Assembly: GCA_030655315.1 (NCBI GenBank) | Contig: JAURVT010000050.1 | Span: 62,001-126,000 of the forward strand | From: Nocardioidaceae bacterium | GTDB lineage: Bacteria > Actinomycetota > Actinomycetes > Propionibacteriales > Nocardioidaceae | Length of the DNA: 64,000 nucleotides | Direction: 5' to 3' | Shown here: positions 33,850 through 42,164 of the stretch, in pieces | Position numbering within the stretch: the stretch's first letter is position 1 | Layout: each line of letters starts with the position of its first letter | Made by a program: the position numbers and the translations under genes | Notes under the pieces: generated by a model | Databases searched by the model: none | The model's input: the letters and a program-made list of their open reading frames with translations, nothing else | Told to the model about the DNA's origin: nothing

Positions 33850-35133
33850 ATGCCCGCAGTCGTCATCGTCGGCGCGCAGTGGGGTGACGAGGGCAAGGGC
33901 AAGGCCACCGACGTCCTCGGCAGCCGGGTCGACTACGTCGTCAAGTTCAACGGCGGCAACAACGCCGGCCACACGGTGGTCGTCGGCGACCAGAAGTACG
34001 CCCTGCACCTGCTGCCCAGCGGGATCCTGACGCCCGGCTGCACCCCGGTCATCGGCAACGGCGTCGTCGTCGACCTGTCGGTGCTCTTCGAGGAGCTCGA
34101 CGCGCTCTCGGCGCGCGGCGTCGACGTGAGCCGCCTGCGCATCAGCGCCAACGCCCACGTGATCGCCGACTACAACCGCACCCTCGACAAGGTCACCGAG
34201 CGCTTCCTCGGCTCGCGCCGCATCGGCACCACCGGCCGTGGCATCGGCCCGACCTACGCCGACAAGATGAACCGCGTCGGCATCCGGGTGCAGGACCTGT
34301 TCGACCGCAAGATCCTGACCCAGAAGGTCGAGGGCGCCCTGGAGCAGAAGAACCAGGTGCTCACCAAGATCTACAACCGCCGCGCGGTCGACGTCGAGGA
34401 GATCGTCGACGACCTCACGTCCTTCACCGAGCGCCTCGCGCCGATGGTGTCGGACACCGGCCTGCTGCTCAACCAGGCCCTCGACCGCGGCGAGACCGTG
34501 CTGCTCGAGGCCGGCCAGGCCACGCTGCTCGACGTCGACCACGGCACCTACCCGTTCGTGACGTCGTCCTCGGCCACGGCGGGCGGCGCCTGCACCGGCT
34601 CGGGCGTGCCCCCGATGCGCATCGACCGCGTCATCGGCATCGTCAAGGCCTACACGACGCGCGTCGGCGAGGGACCGTTCCCCACCGAGCTGGACGACGA
34701 CGCCGGCGAGCACCTGCGCAAGGTCGGCGCCGAGTACGGCACCACGACCGGACGCCCGCGTCGCTGCGGCTGGTACGACGCGGTGATCGCCCGGTACGCC
34801 TCGCGCGTCAACGGCGTCACCGACCTGGTGCTCACCAAGCTCGACGTGCTCACCGGGCTCGAGCAGGTGCCCGTGTGCGTCGCGTACGACGTCGACGGCG
34901 TCCGCCACGACGAGATGCCGGTCAACCAGAGCGACTTCCACCACGCGGTGCCGATCTACGAGTACCTCCCCGGCTGGTGGGAGGACATCAGCGAGGCGCG
35001 CACCTTCGAGGACCTCCCCGCCAACGCGCGCTCCTACGTCGAGACCGTCGAGGCGATGTCGGGCGCCCGCATCTCCGCCGTCGGCGTCGGTCCGGACCGT
35101 GAGGCCACCATCGTCCGCCACGACCTGCTCTGA
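33850..35133 (+). CDS. purA: adenylosuccinate synthetase
   Basis: 427 aa. Couples IMP and aspartate with GTP to adenylosuccinate on the way to AMP. Starts [20 protein letters not shown] with catalytic Asp13 and the P-loop-like [15 protein letters not shown] with His41; [63 protein letters not shown]. Full length. TAGACT at 33770-33775 is a probable -10, leaving a leader of about 68 nt that ends in GAGGGGGACC. Confidence 0.96.
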   Translation: MPAVVIVGAQWGDEGKGKATDVLGSRVDYVVKFNGGNNAGHTVVVGDQKYALHLLPSGILTPGCTPVIGNGVVVDLSVLFEELDALSARGVDVSRLRISANAHVIADYNRTLDKVTERFLGSRRIGTTGRGIGPTYADKMNRVGIRVQDLFDRKILTQKVEGALEQKNQVLTKIYNRRAVDVEEIVDDLTSFTERLAPMVSDTGLLLNQALDRGETVLLEAGQATLLDVDHGTYPFVTSSSATAGGACTGSGVPPMRIDRVIGIVKAYTTRVGEGPFPTELDDDAGEHLRKVGAEYGTTTGRPRRCGWYDAVIARYASRVNGVTDLVLTKLDVLTGLEQVPVCVAYDVDGVRHDEMPVNQSDFHHAVPIYEYLPGWWEDISEARTFEDLPANARSYVETVEAMSGARISAVGVGPDREATIVRHDLL

Positions 35134-35144
35134 CGCCCCGTCAT

Positions 35145-35220
35145 CCCGTGTGGCGTCGTTGCCCGGCCGCTCGCAGGGCAGAGAACGCCCGGCTTCGGGC
35201 CGTGCGCCTGGCCACACGGG
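35145..35220 (+). repeat. 76-bp element with 10-bp inverted ends behind purA
   Basis: CCCGTGTGGC (35145-35154) and its complement GCCACACGGG (35211-35220) enclose a 56-nt centre that holds a second hairpin (GCCCG-gctt-CGGGC, 35187-35200). It begins 11 bases after the purA stop. Could be a terminator before purD, which has its own promoter region (TAGTGT at 35238-35243). Confidence 0.6.
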
Positions 35221-35254
35221 CGCCGGGCCGCCAGACCTAGTGTGAGGAACTGAT

Positions 35255-36505
35255 GTGAAGACCCTCGTCATCGGCACCGGCGGACGTGAGCACGCGCTCG
35301 CGCTGGCCCTCTCGCGCGACCCCGTCGTCACCGAGGTGCACGCCGCGCCGGGCAACCCGGGCATCGCCGCGGTGGCCACGCTGCACGCCGTCGACCCGAT
35401 GGACGGCGCGGCGGTGGCCGACCTCGCGGTGACGCTGGGCGTCGACCTCGTCGTCGTCGGCCCGGAGGCACCGCTCGTCGCGGGCGTGGCCGACGCCGTC
35501 CGCGACCGCGGCGTGGCCTGCTTCGGTCCGTCGCGCGAGGCCGCCGAGCTGGAGGGCTCCAAGGCGTTCGCCAAGCAGGTGATGGCCGCCGCCGAGGTGC
35601 CCACCGCGATGGCGCACCTGTGCGAGACCCCCGACGAGGTGGCCGCCGCGCTCGACGCGTTCGGCCCGCCCTACGTCGTCAAGGACGACGGGCTCGCCGC
35701 GGGCAAGGGCGTCGTCGTCACCTCCGACCGCGACGAGGCCGTGGCCCACGCCGCGAGGTGCGGGCGCGTGGTCGTCGAGGAGTTCCTCGACGGGCCCGAG
35801 GTGTCGCTGTTCGCCGTGACCGACGGCACCACCGTCGTCCCGCTGCAGCCGGCCCAGGACTTCAAGCGCGCGCTCGACGACGACGCCGGCCCCAACACCG
35901 GCGGGATGGGCGCGTACACCCCGCTGCCCTGGGCGCCCGACGACCTCGTCGCCGACGTCACCCGCCGCGTCCTGCAGCCCACCGTCGACGAGATGGCGCG
36001 CCGCGGCACCCCGTTCCAGGGCCTGCTCTACGCCGGCCTCGCGCTGACGTCGCGCGGCACCCGCGTGATCGAGTTCAATGCGCGCTTCGGCGACCCCGAG
36101 ACGCAGGTGCTGATGGCGCTCGTCGACAGCTCGGTGGCCACGCTGCTGCACGGCGCCGCGACGGGCACGCTCGACCGCGTGGGGCTGCCCCGGTGGCGCC
36201 GGGGCGCGGCGGTCACCGTCGTCGTCGCGTCCAAGGACTACCCGGCCTCGCCGCGCACCGGCGACGAGATCACCGGCGTCGCCGACGCCGACGCGCTCGA
36301 GGGGGTCGACGTCGTCCACGCCGGCACCCGCCTGGACGACGACGGCCGCCTGGTCTCGTCGGGCGGGCGTGTGCTGTCGGTGACCGCGCGCGGCGACGAC
36401 CTCGACCAGGCCCGCGAGCGCGCCTACGCGGGCGTCGCGCTGATCACCCTCGACGGCTCGCACCACCGCACCGACATCGCCGCGCGCGCCGCCACCGTTT
36501 CCTGA
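35255..36505 (+). CDS. purD: phosphoribosylamine-glycine ligase
   Basis: 416 aa. ATP-grasp enzyme forming GAR from phosphoribosylamine and glycine. [20 protein letters not shown] start, [113 protein letters not shown] start with GAGGAA (35244-35249) 5 nt upstream; an out-of-frame ATG sits two bases before. Length typical. Acts with the other pur genes on this strand. Confidence 0.95.
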   Translation: MKTLVIGTGGREHALALALSRDPVVTEVHAAPGNPGIAAVATLHAVDPMDGAAVADLAVTLGVDLVVVGPEAPLVAGVADAVRDRGVACFGPSREAAELEGSKAFAKQVMAAAEVPTAMAHLCETPDEVAAALDAFGPPYVVKDDGLAAGKGVVVTSDRDEAVAHAARCGRVVVEEFLDGPEVSLFAVTDGTTVVPLQPAQDFKRALDDDAGPNTGGMGAYTPLPWAPDDLVADVTRRVLQPTVDEMARRGTPFQGLLYAGLALTSRGTRVIEFNARFGDPETQVLMALVDSSVATLLHGAATGTLDRVGLPRWRRGAAVTVVVASKDYPASPRTGDEITGVADADALEGVDVVHAGTRLDDDGRLVSSGGRVLSVTARGDDLDQARERAYAGVALITLDGSHHRTDIAARAATVS

Positions 36506-36509
36506 CGAC

Positions 36510-36553
36510 CTGTCGGTGCCTCGCAGGGCCAGGGCCCCCTGAGGCACCGACAG
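36510..36553 (+). repeat. extragenic hairpin, family C copy 1
   Basis: CTGTCGGTGCCTC (36510-36522) pairs perfectly with GAGGCACCGACAG (36541-36553) across an 18-nt loop. It starts 4 bases after the purD stop and stands between convergent genes. The outer half of the stem recurs at 56910-56953, also exactly 4 bases after a stop, so a bidirectional terminator role is likely. Confidence 0.82.
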
Positions 36554-36562
36554 CTCTGCGGA

Positions 36563-37504
36563 TCAGGCGGGGGCGGGCGCCGGGACGGGGTCGGCCGCGG
36601 CGGCGCGACGCGTCCGGGTGCCGAGCGTCGTCAGCAGGACACCCACCAGCACGAGCAGGACGCCCACCAGCTGCGGCACCGACGGCGTCTCGTCGAACAT
36701 CACGCGGGCGATGACCACCGAGAGCACCGGCTGGACGAGCAGCAGCGCGCTGGTGACCGCGGCGGGCAGGTGCGGCATGCCCATGGAGATGAGCATCCAC
36801 CCGACCACCTGCGACGACAGCGCGACGACGAGCGTCCAGCCGACGCCCTGCGCGCCGTTGGCGTCGAAGCCCGGGAGCGCGACGGCCAGCACCAGCGCCG
36901 CGGCGGTCGCGCCGAGCGTCGCCTCGTAGAGCGGACGGAAGAGGGCGGCCCGCGCAGAACCCGTCGGGACGGCGGTGCGCGTCGCGAGACGCATCAGCAG
37001 GATGTAGGCGGCGTACATCAGCGACGTCGTCAGGCCGAAGACGACGCCGGCGACGGGGTCCGCGCCGTACGCGCCGTCGCCCACCACGCCGCTCACCAGG
37101 ACGACTCCGCCCAGCATCACCGGCAGGGCCACGAGCAACGTCCGGGCGGGCCGCTCGGCGAGCAGCCACCAGCCGAGGACGCCGACGAACAGGACCTGCA
37201 GGTTGGCGAGCACGGTCGCGAGTCCGGCACCGACGGCCTCGATCGCGTGCACCCACAGCACGAGGTCGACGGCGAGGAAGGCGCCGCCGAGGCGCATCAG
37301 CCAGCGGTCGCGGACGCCGGGGAGCGTGCGCGGCCGGCGCTCCTCCCACCGGACCATCAGCCACAGCACCGGCAGCGCGAAGCCGACCCGCATGAGGGCG
37401 GACGCCGTCGGCGTCGCCTCGGCCAGCCGCACCAGCGGGCCGGAGAAGGCGATGAACGACGCGCCGCCGAGGGCGGCGAGGGCGTAGGAGCGCTCGGAGG
37501 CCAC
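36563..37504 (-). CDS. EamA/DMT family transporter
   Basis: 313 aa with about ten transmembrane helices in two EamA repeats (first: AALGGASFIAFSGPLVRLAE and ASALMRVGFALPVLWLMV; second: PLYEATLGATAAALVLAVAL through VQPVLSVVIARVMFDETPS). The characteristic end is P-S-V-P-Q-L-V-G-V-L-L-V-L-V-G. It probably exports or imports a small metabolite; substrate unknown. It is divergent from the CGNR-domain regulator, a usual pairing of regulator and transporter. The tail is proline- and alanine-rich. Confidence 0.87.
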   Translation of the reverse strand: MASERSYALAALGGASFIAFSGPLVRLAEATPTASALMRVGFALPVLWLMVRWEERRPRTLPGVRDRWLMRLGGAFLAVDLVLWVHAIEAVGAGLATVLANLQVLFVGVLGWWLLAERPARTLLVALPVMLGGVVLVSGVVGDGAYGADPVAGVVFGLTTSLMYAAYILLMRLATRTAVPTGSARAALFRPLYEATLGATAAALVLAVALPGFDANGAQGVGWTLVVALSSQVVGWMLISMGMPHLPAAVTSALLLVQPVLSVVIARVMFDETPSVPQLVGVLLVLVGVLLTTLGTRTRRAAAADPVPAPAPA

Positions 37505-37508
37505 GGGC

Positions 37509-37570
37509 CTCTCCTGTCAGGAGCTTGCGGACGGTACGGTGATGACAGTAGGAGAGCGACCCGTCAGGAG
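37509..37570. promoter_or_regulatory. repeats between divergent transporter and CGNR regulator genes
   Basis: CTCCTG-T-CAGGAG (37511-37523) is a palindrome beside the transporter start. CTCTCCTGTC (37509-37518) recurs inverted as GACAGTAGGAGAG (37544-37556) with one inserted pair, and GTCAGGAG appears again at 37563-37570, where it also serves as ribosome site of the regulator. Candidate operator for the CGNR protein. Confidence 0.4.
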
Positions 37571-37575
37571 TCAAC

Positions 37576-38118
37576 GTGGATTTCACCCATGACACCCAGG
37601 AGATGCTGCAGATGACGGCGTCGCTGGTCAACACCGCGCAGGACGACGGCGAGGAGCTGCGCACCGTGGCCGACCTCGACGCGTTCCTGGCCGCGCACCC
37701 GATCTCGGGCTCCCGGGCCGGCACCGCGGACGAGGTGGGCGCCGTCCGCGCCATGCGGACCACCGTCGCGGCGGCGTGGGACGTCGAGCACCGCGACGAC
37801 CTGGTGGCGCTGGTCAACGACCTCTTCGCCCGTACCGACGCCCGTCCGTACCTGTCGCGGCACGACGAGTGGGACTGGCACCTGCACGTGGCCGACGGCG
37901 GCCAGCCGCTGGCCGACCGGATCGGCGCCGAGGCCGCGATGGGCCTGGCCGACCTCGTCCGCGCCGACGACCTCGACCGCCTGCGTCGGTGCGAGGCGCA
38001 GGGCTGCGGCGGCGTCCTGGTGGACCTCTCCCGCAACCGCTCGCGCCGCTTCTGCAGCACCACCTGCGCCAACCGCACCCACGTCGCGGCCTTCCGCTCC
38101 CGTCGCGCCTCGTCCTGA
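37576..38118 (+). CDS. CGNR zinc-finger (ABATE-domain) transcriptional regulator
   Basis: 180 aa. N-terminal ABATE-like domain (AQDDGEELRTVADLDAFLAA, EVGAVRAMRTTVAAAW) with presumed ligand-binding role, and C-terminal CGNR zinc finger, about 140-178: RRCEAQGCGGVLVDLSRNRS then RRFCSTTCANRTHVAAF. The signature reads C-A-N-R instead of C-G-N-R, a common variant. GTG start with AGGAG 5 nt before. Divergent from the EamA transporter, which it probably regulates. Confidence 0.87.
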   Translation: MDFTHDTQEMLQMTASLVNTAQDDGEELRTVADLDAFLAAHPISGSRAGTADEVGAVRAMRTTVAAAWDVEHRDDLVALVNDLFARTDARPYLSRHDEWDWHLHVADGGQPLADRIGAEAAMGLADLVRADDLDRLRRCEAQGCGGVLVDLSRNRSRRFCSTTCANRTHVAAFRSRRASS

Positions 38119-38155
38119 CCGCTCCGGCGGTTTGGAGGGGTGGACGCGGCTGCGG

Positions 38156-38168
38156 GACACTGGGACGC
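38156..38168 (+). promoter_or_regulatory. -10 element GACACT, leaderless spacing (purB)
   Basis: GACACT (38156-38161) ends 7 nt before the purB GTG. The surrounding GACACTGGGACG is nearly identical to the sequence ahead of the sortase gene at 23720-23731. Confidence 0.4.
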
Positions 38169-39590
38169 GTGACGACCCCCAACGTGCTCGCCTCCCGCTA
38201 CGCCTCGGCCGACCTCGCCGCCGTGTGGTCGCCCGAGCACAAGATCGTGCTCGAGCGGCAGCTGTGGATCGCGGTGCTCCGCGCCCAGCGCGACCTCGGC
38301 GTCGACACCCCCGACGGCGTGATCGAGGCCTACGAGGCCGTCGTCGACCAGGTCGACCTCGCCTCCATCGCGGCCCGCGAGCGCGTCACCAAGCACGACG
38401 TCAAGGCGCGCATCGAGGAGTTCAGCGCGCTCGCCGGGCACGAGCACGTGCACAAGGGCATGACGTCGCGCGACCTCACCGAGAACGTCGAGCAGCTGCA
38501 GGTCGTCGCCTCGCTGCGCATCGTCCGCGACCGCGCCGTCGCCGCGCTGGCCCGTCTCACCCGCCTGGCCGCCGAGCACGAGGTGCTCGTGATGGCCGGC
38601 CGCAGCCACAACGTCGCCGCGCAGGCCACCACGCTCGGCAAGCGCTTCGCCACCGTCGCCGACGAGCTGCTGCTCGGCATCGGACGCCTCGAGGACCTCC
38701 TCGCCCGCTACCCCCTGCGCGGCATCAAGGGTCCGATGGGCACCGGCCAGGACATGCTCGACCTCCTCGGGGGCGACGAGGACCGGCTCGCCGAGCTGGA
38801 GGGACGCGTCGCGGCGCACCTCGGCTTCGACGCGGTGCTCGCCAGCGTCGGCCAGGTGTACCCGCGCTCGCTCGACTACGACACCGTCACGGCGCTCGCC
38901 CAGCTCACCGCCGGGCCGTCCAACCTCGCCACCACCGTGCGCCTGATGGCCGGCCACGAGCTGGTCACCGAGGGCTTCAAGCCCGGCCAGGTCGGCTCGA
39001 GCGCGATGCCGCACAAGATGAACACCCGCTCGTGCGAGCGCGTCAACGGCCTCGCCGTGATCGTCCGCGGCTACGTCTCGATGGTCGGCGAGCTCGCGGG
39101 CGACCAGTGGAACGAGGGCGACGTGTCGTGCTCGGTGGTGCGACGGGTTGCGCTGCCCGACGCGTTCTACGCCGCCGACGGCCTGTTCGAGACGTTCCTG
39201 ACCGTGCTCGACGACTTCGGTGCCTTCCCGGCCGTCGTCCAGCGCGAGCTCGACCGCTACCTGCCGTTCCTCGCCACCACCAAGGTGCTGATGGCGGCCG
39301 TGCGCGCCGGCGTGGGACGCGAGGCCGCGCACGAGGCGATCAAGGAGCACGCGGTGCACGTCGCGCTCGAGATGCGCGAGAAGGGCGCCGCCGACAACGA
39401 CCTGCTCGCACGGCTCGCCGCCGACGAGCGTCTCGGCCTGACGTCGTCCGACCTCGACGCGCTCGTCGCCGAGCCGCTGACCTTCACCGGTGCCGCCGCC
39501 TCCCAGGTCCGCCAGGTGGTCGCCCGCGCCGAGCCCGTCCTCGCCGCGCACCCCGCCGCCGCCGCGTACGCCCCCGGCGACATCCTCTGA
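38169..39590 (+). CDS. purB: adenylosuccinate lyase
   Basis: 473 aa. Removes fumarate from SAICAR and from adenylosuccinate, used twice in AMP synthesis. Fumarase/aspartase superfamily: VLASRYASADLAAVWSPEHK, HVHKGMTSRDLTENVEQLQV, AGRSHNVAAQATTLGKRFAT, LRGIKGPMGTGQDML, and the signature GSSAMPHKMNTRSCERVNGL with the mobile catalytic loop. GTG start, apparently leaderless. Length in the 470-residue class found in actinobacteria. Confidence 0.95.
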   Translation: MTTPNVLASRYASADLAAVWSPEHKIVLERQLWIAVLRAQRDLGVDTPDGVIEAYEAVVDQVDLASIAARERVTKHDVKARIEEFSALAGHEHVHKGMTSRDLTENVEQLQVVASLRIVRDRAVAALARLTRLAAEHEVLVMAGRSHNVAAQATTLGKRFATVADELLLGIGRLEDLLARYPLRGIKGPMGTGQDMLDLLGGDEDRLAELEGRVAAHLGFDAVLASVGQVYPRSLDYDTVTALAQLTAGPSNLATTVRLMAGHELVTEGFKPGQVGSSAMPHKMNTRSCERVNGLAVIVRGYVSMVGELAGDQWNEGDVSCSVVRRVALPDAFYAADGLFETFLTVLDDFGAFPAVVQRELDRYLPFLATTKVLMAAVRAGVGREAAHEAIKEHAVHVALEMREKGAADNDLLARLAADERLGLTSSDLDALVAEPLTFTGAAASQVRQVVARAEPVLAAHPAAAAYAPGDIL

Positions 39591-39592
39591 CT

Positions 39593-39625
39593 CCACCCCG
39601 CGATCCGTCGGATGGCGGAGGGTGG
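39593..39625 (+). terminator. hairpin behind purB
   Basis: CCACCC (39593-39598) and GGGTGG (39620-39625) enclose an inner ATCC-gtc-GGAT stem. Begins 2 bases after the purB stop. Imperfect, but the position fits a terminator. Confidence 0.45.
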
Positions 39626-39672
39626 GGGAGTGTTCACGTTTCGGCCGGGGCCGACGGGGGTAGGTCGGGAGC

Positions 39673-40203
39673 ATGGACACCTCCTCGGCCCAGGCCCTGC
39701 CCACCCGTGACCGCTCCCTGACCCGACGCGCCACCGGTGCCGTCGCCGCCCTCGTGCTCGCCCTCGGCGGGCTGGTCGCCCTCGCGGCGCCCGCGTCGGC
39801 GGTCACCCAGGCCGCCGCGGAGTCGACGTTCCGCTCCGCGGGCATCACCTGGTCGTCCTCGGGTGGCTGCTCCGACCCGTCCAACGGCACCTGCACCGCG
39901 TTCGAGGGCCTGCGCCAGGCCACCGTCGACGGCGCGGTCACGCTGAGGAACGCCAGCGGCTGCGCGCTCAACGTCACCGGCGGCACCGAGACCGGCCACG
40001 CCGGCGGCACCTACAGCCACGCCAACGGCTACAAGCTCGACTTCTCGCTCAGCACCTGCCTGACCGGCTACGTGACCGGCACCTTCACCTACATCGGCAC
40101 CCGCAGCGACGGTGCCGCGCAGTACCGCTCGGGGTCGGGCAACGTCTACGCCAAGGAGGGCAACCACTGGGACGTCCTCTACAACAACTGCGGCGGCTGC
40201 TGA
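39673..40203 (+). CDS. secreted M15-like (DD-peptidase fold) protein
   Basis: 176 aa. Sec signal peptide: positive start, hydrophobic 22-40, cleavage after APASA (about residue 43). Mature part of 133 residues has six cysteines (66, 74, 97, 129, 173, 176), likely disulfides. SHANGYKLDF places His116 and Asp123 as in the S-x-H-x6-D zinc motif of peptidase family M15, and KEGNHWDVLY supplies His165 as in the E-x2-H-W motif. It may therefore be a small D,D- or L,D-peptidase acting on cell wall; the assignment is pattern-based. TAGGTC stands 6 nt before the ATG. Confidence 0.58.
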   Translation: MDTSSAQALPTRDRSLTRRATGAVAALVLALGGLVALAAPASAVTQAAAESTFRSAGITWSSSGGCSDPSNGTCTAFEGLRQATVDGAVTLRNASGCALNVTGGTETGHAGGTYSHANGYKLDFSLSTCLTGYVTGTFTYIGTRSDGAAQYRSGSGNVYAKEGNHWDVLYNNCGGC

Positions 40204-40221
40204 GCCGGTCCCACCTGGCCC

Positions 40222-40233
40222 TAGGCTCGGACC
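40222..40233 (+). promoter_or_regulatory. -10 element TAGGCT, leaderless spacing
   Basis: TAGGCT (40222-40227) ends 6 nt before the ATG of the acetyltransferase gene; no ribosome site. Confidence 0.5.
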
Positions 40234-40767
40234 ATGAGCACGAGGGGACCGGCCGGGTACACGATCGAGCCGCTGCGCGAGGACCACGCCGAGGCGCTCG
40301 CCGCGGCCTACGCGCGCAGCCACCGGCACCTGGAGCGCTACGAGCCGCGCCGCGCCGACGGGTTCGCGACGACCGAGCGCCAGGCGGCGACCATCCGGAC
40401 CGCGCTCGAGAACGGCGCGGCCGGACGGTCGGCGTCGTGGGTGCTCGTCCACGACGACGGTGACGTGGTCGGTCGCGTCAACTTGAACGACGTCGTCCGG
40501 GGCGCCTTCGACAGCGGCAACCTCGGCTACTGGGTCGACGTGCACCACCTCCGTCGGGGGCTGGCCACGTGGGCCGTCCTGCACGCGTGCGACGCCGCGC
40601 GCGACATGGGCCTGCACCGTGTGCAGGCCGCGACGCTGCTCGAGAACGGTCCGTCGCAGAAGGTGCTGGCCCGCTCGGAGTTCGAGTGGATCGGCACCGC
40701 GCCGGCGTACCTGCACATCGACGGCCGCTGGCAGGACCACCACCTGTTCCAGCGCATCCTCGCCTGA
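40234..40767 (+). CDS. GNAT N-acetyltransferase, RimJ/RimL type
   Basis: 177 aa. Acetyl-CoA-dependent transferase. Seen: IEPLREDHAEALAAAYARSH, SWVLVHDDGDVVGRVNLNDV, GNLGYWVDVHHLRRGLATWA with the Q/RxxGxG/A-type CoA loop (RRGLAT), and VQAATLLENGPSQKVLARSE. This layout matches acetyltransferases of ribosomal-protein or amino-acid N-termini, and also antibiotic-modifying relatives; the substrate is not determined. Starts without leader. Followed by a degenerate gene and purC. Confidence 0.85.
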   Translation: MSTRGPAGYTIEPLREDHAEALAAAYARSHRHLERYEPRRADGFATTERQAATIRTALENGAAGRSASWVLVHDDGDVVGRVNLNDVVRGAFDSGNLGYWVDVHHLRRGLATWAVLHACDAARDMGLHRVQAATLLENGPSQKVLARSEFEWIGTAPAYLHIDGRWQDHHLFQRILA

Positions 40768-40839
40768 CGCGGTCGCGCGCGCGGGTCACGATCGCGTCAT
40801 TCGGCGGACGGCGACTCCGGTCCGCCCCAGGTTCGGCGC

Positions 40840-41254
40840 ATGATCGGCTCCACCGCGCGACGTGCGTCGCTGCTCCTGCTCGTCGTCGCCGTGCCGTGGG
40901 GCTCAGCGGGGCACCCGCGTCCGCCTGTACTCGGTCGCCAGCACCCCGGTCGGCCAGGGCCGCTACCGCACGCGCCTCGCGGTCTTCCGGCCCGAGTCCG
41001 ACGAGTCGGTCTTCCTGGACTGCCCCGGGCTGCGCGGCACGTGGTCGAAGGGGGACCGCGGCTGGAACCGCGTCGTCGTGCCGCAGACATGCCTGGGCGA
41101 CGGCGCCGGCCGCCAGCGGCTCACCGTCGTCGCGAGCGACGCACGCGACGACGGCGGCTTCTTCTTCTTCTTCTTCCGTCAGGGCATGCGCGGCGACGAC
41201 GCCACCGCCGTCGACCAGCTCGACCGCACGGTCACCGTCCGCCGGGGCCGCTGA
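40840..41254 (+). pseudogene. frameshifted gene for a small secreted protein
   Basis: ATG 40840 stands 6 nt behind CAGGTT, the leaderless pattern, and begins a clean signal peptide (MIGSTARRASLLLLVVAVPW). That frame then turns into a proline-arginine shadow, while a plausible body of about 105 residues continues in the next frame (TRVRLYSVASTPVGQGRYRT ... FLDCPGLRGTWSKGDRGWNR ... QLDRTVTVRRG) up to TGA at 41254. Skipping one base near 40905-40920 would join both. The body carries (TTC)6 at 41159-41176, coding six phenylalanines. It is either a decayed gene or an assembly error. No family recognised. Confidence 0.5.
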
Positions 41255-41267
41255 GGTCGCGACCTCC

Positions 41268-41279
41268 TAGGCTGGCGCC
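41268..41279 (+). promoter_or_regulatory. -10 element TAGGCT, leaderless spacing (purC)
   Basis: TAGGCT (41268-41273) ends 6 nt before the purC GTG, with no ribosome site between. Confidence 0.5.
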
Positions 41280-42155
41280 GTGACCGACTACGACGTCCCC
41301 GGTGCCACGCTGATCCACACGGGCAAGGTGCGCGAGCTCTGGTCGCTCGACGACGACCGCATCCTGATGGTGGCCTCGGACCGCATCTCGGCCTACGACC
41401 ACGCGCTCGAGCCCGGCATCCCCGACAAGGGCGAGGTGCTGACGCAGATGTCGCTGTGGTGGTTCGACCAGCTGGTCGACCTCGCCCCGCACCACGTCGT
41501 GTCCACCGACGTGCCCGAGCAGGTCGCCGGCCGCGCCGTCGTGTGCGAGCGGCTCGAGATGGTGCCGGTGGAGTGCGTGGCCCGCGGCTACCTCACCGGC
41601 GGCGGGCTCGAGGAGTACACCCGCACCGGCTCGGTGAGCGGCATCGCCCTGCCCGACGGCCTCGTCGACGGCAGCCGGCTGCCGGAGCCGATCTTCACCC
41701 CGAGCACCAAGGCCCCGATGGGCGAGCACGACGAGCCGATCTCGTTCGCGCAGGTCGAGGAGCTCGTCGGGCCCGACCTCGCCGCCCGCCTGCGCGACCT
41801 CACGCTCGCCGTCTACGCCCGCGGTGAGGAGATAGCCCGCGAGCGCGGCATCATCCTGGCCGACACCAAGATCGAGGTCGGGCACCGCGTCGACGGCACC
41901 CTCGTGCTCGCGGACGAGGTGCTCACCCCCGACTCCTCCCGGTTCTGGCCCGCCGACCTGTGGGACCCGGGCCACCCGCAGCAGTCGTTCGACAAGCAGT
42001 TCGTCCGCGACTGGCTCACCTCCCCCGCGAGCGGCTGGGACCGCCACGGCGACGCCCCGCCGCCGCGGCTGCCCGACGACGTCGTGGAGCGCACCCGCGG
42101 CCGCTACGTCGAGGCGTACGAGCGGCTGACGGGCCGCACCTTCGCCGCGGTCTGA
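41280..42155 (+). CDS. purC: SAICAR synthetase
   Basis: 291 aa. Condenses CAIR with aspartate using [23 protein letters not shown] (glycine-poor ATP loop of this family), [91 protein letters not shown] and [15 protein letters not shown]. Length matches the longer actinobacterial PurC. Leaderless GTG start. Converges with the UDP-glucose dehydrogenase gene, 9 bases between stops. Confidence 0.95.
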   Translation: MTDYDVPGATLIHTGKVRELWSLDDDRILMVASDRISAYDHALEPGIPDKGEVLTQMSLWWFDQLVDLAPHHVVSTDVPEQVAGRAVVCERLEMVPVECVARGYLTGGGLEEYTRTGSVSGIALPDGLVDGSRLPEPIFTPSTKAPMGEHDEPISFAQVEELVGPDLAARLRDLTLAVYARGEEIARERGIILADTKIEVGHRVDGTLVLADEVLTPDSSRFWPADLWDPGHPQQSFDKQFVRDWLTSPASGWDRHGDAPPPRLPDDVVERTRGRYVEAYERLTGRTFAAV

Positions 42156-42164
42156 CCCCCGGCC

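Noticed and set aside
35145-35220. Cloverleaf-like 76-nt segment as a tRNA gene
   Set aside because: No T-loop GGTTCRA sequence, no D-loop pattern, and arm lengths do not fit.
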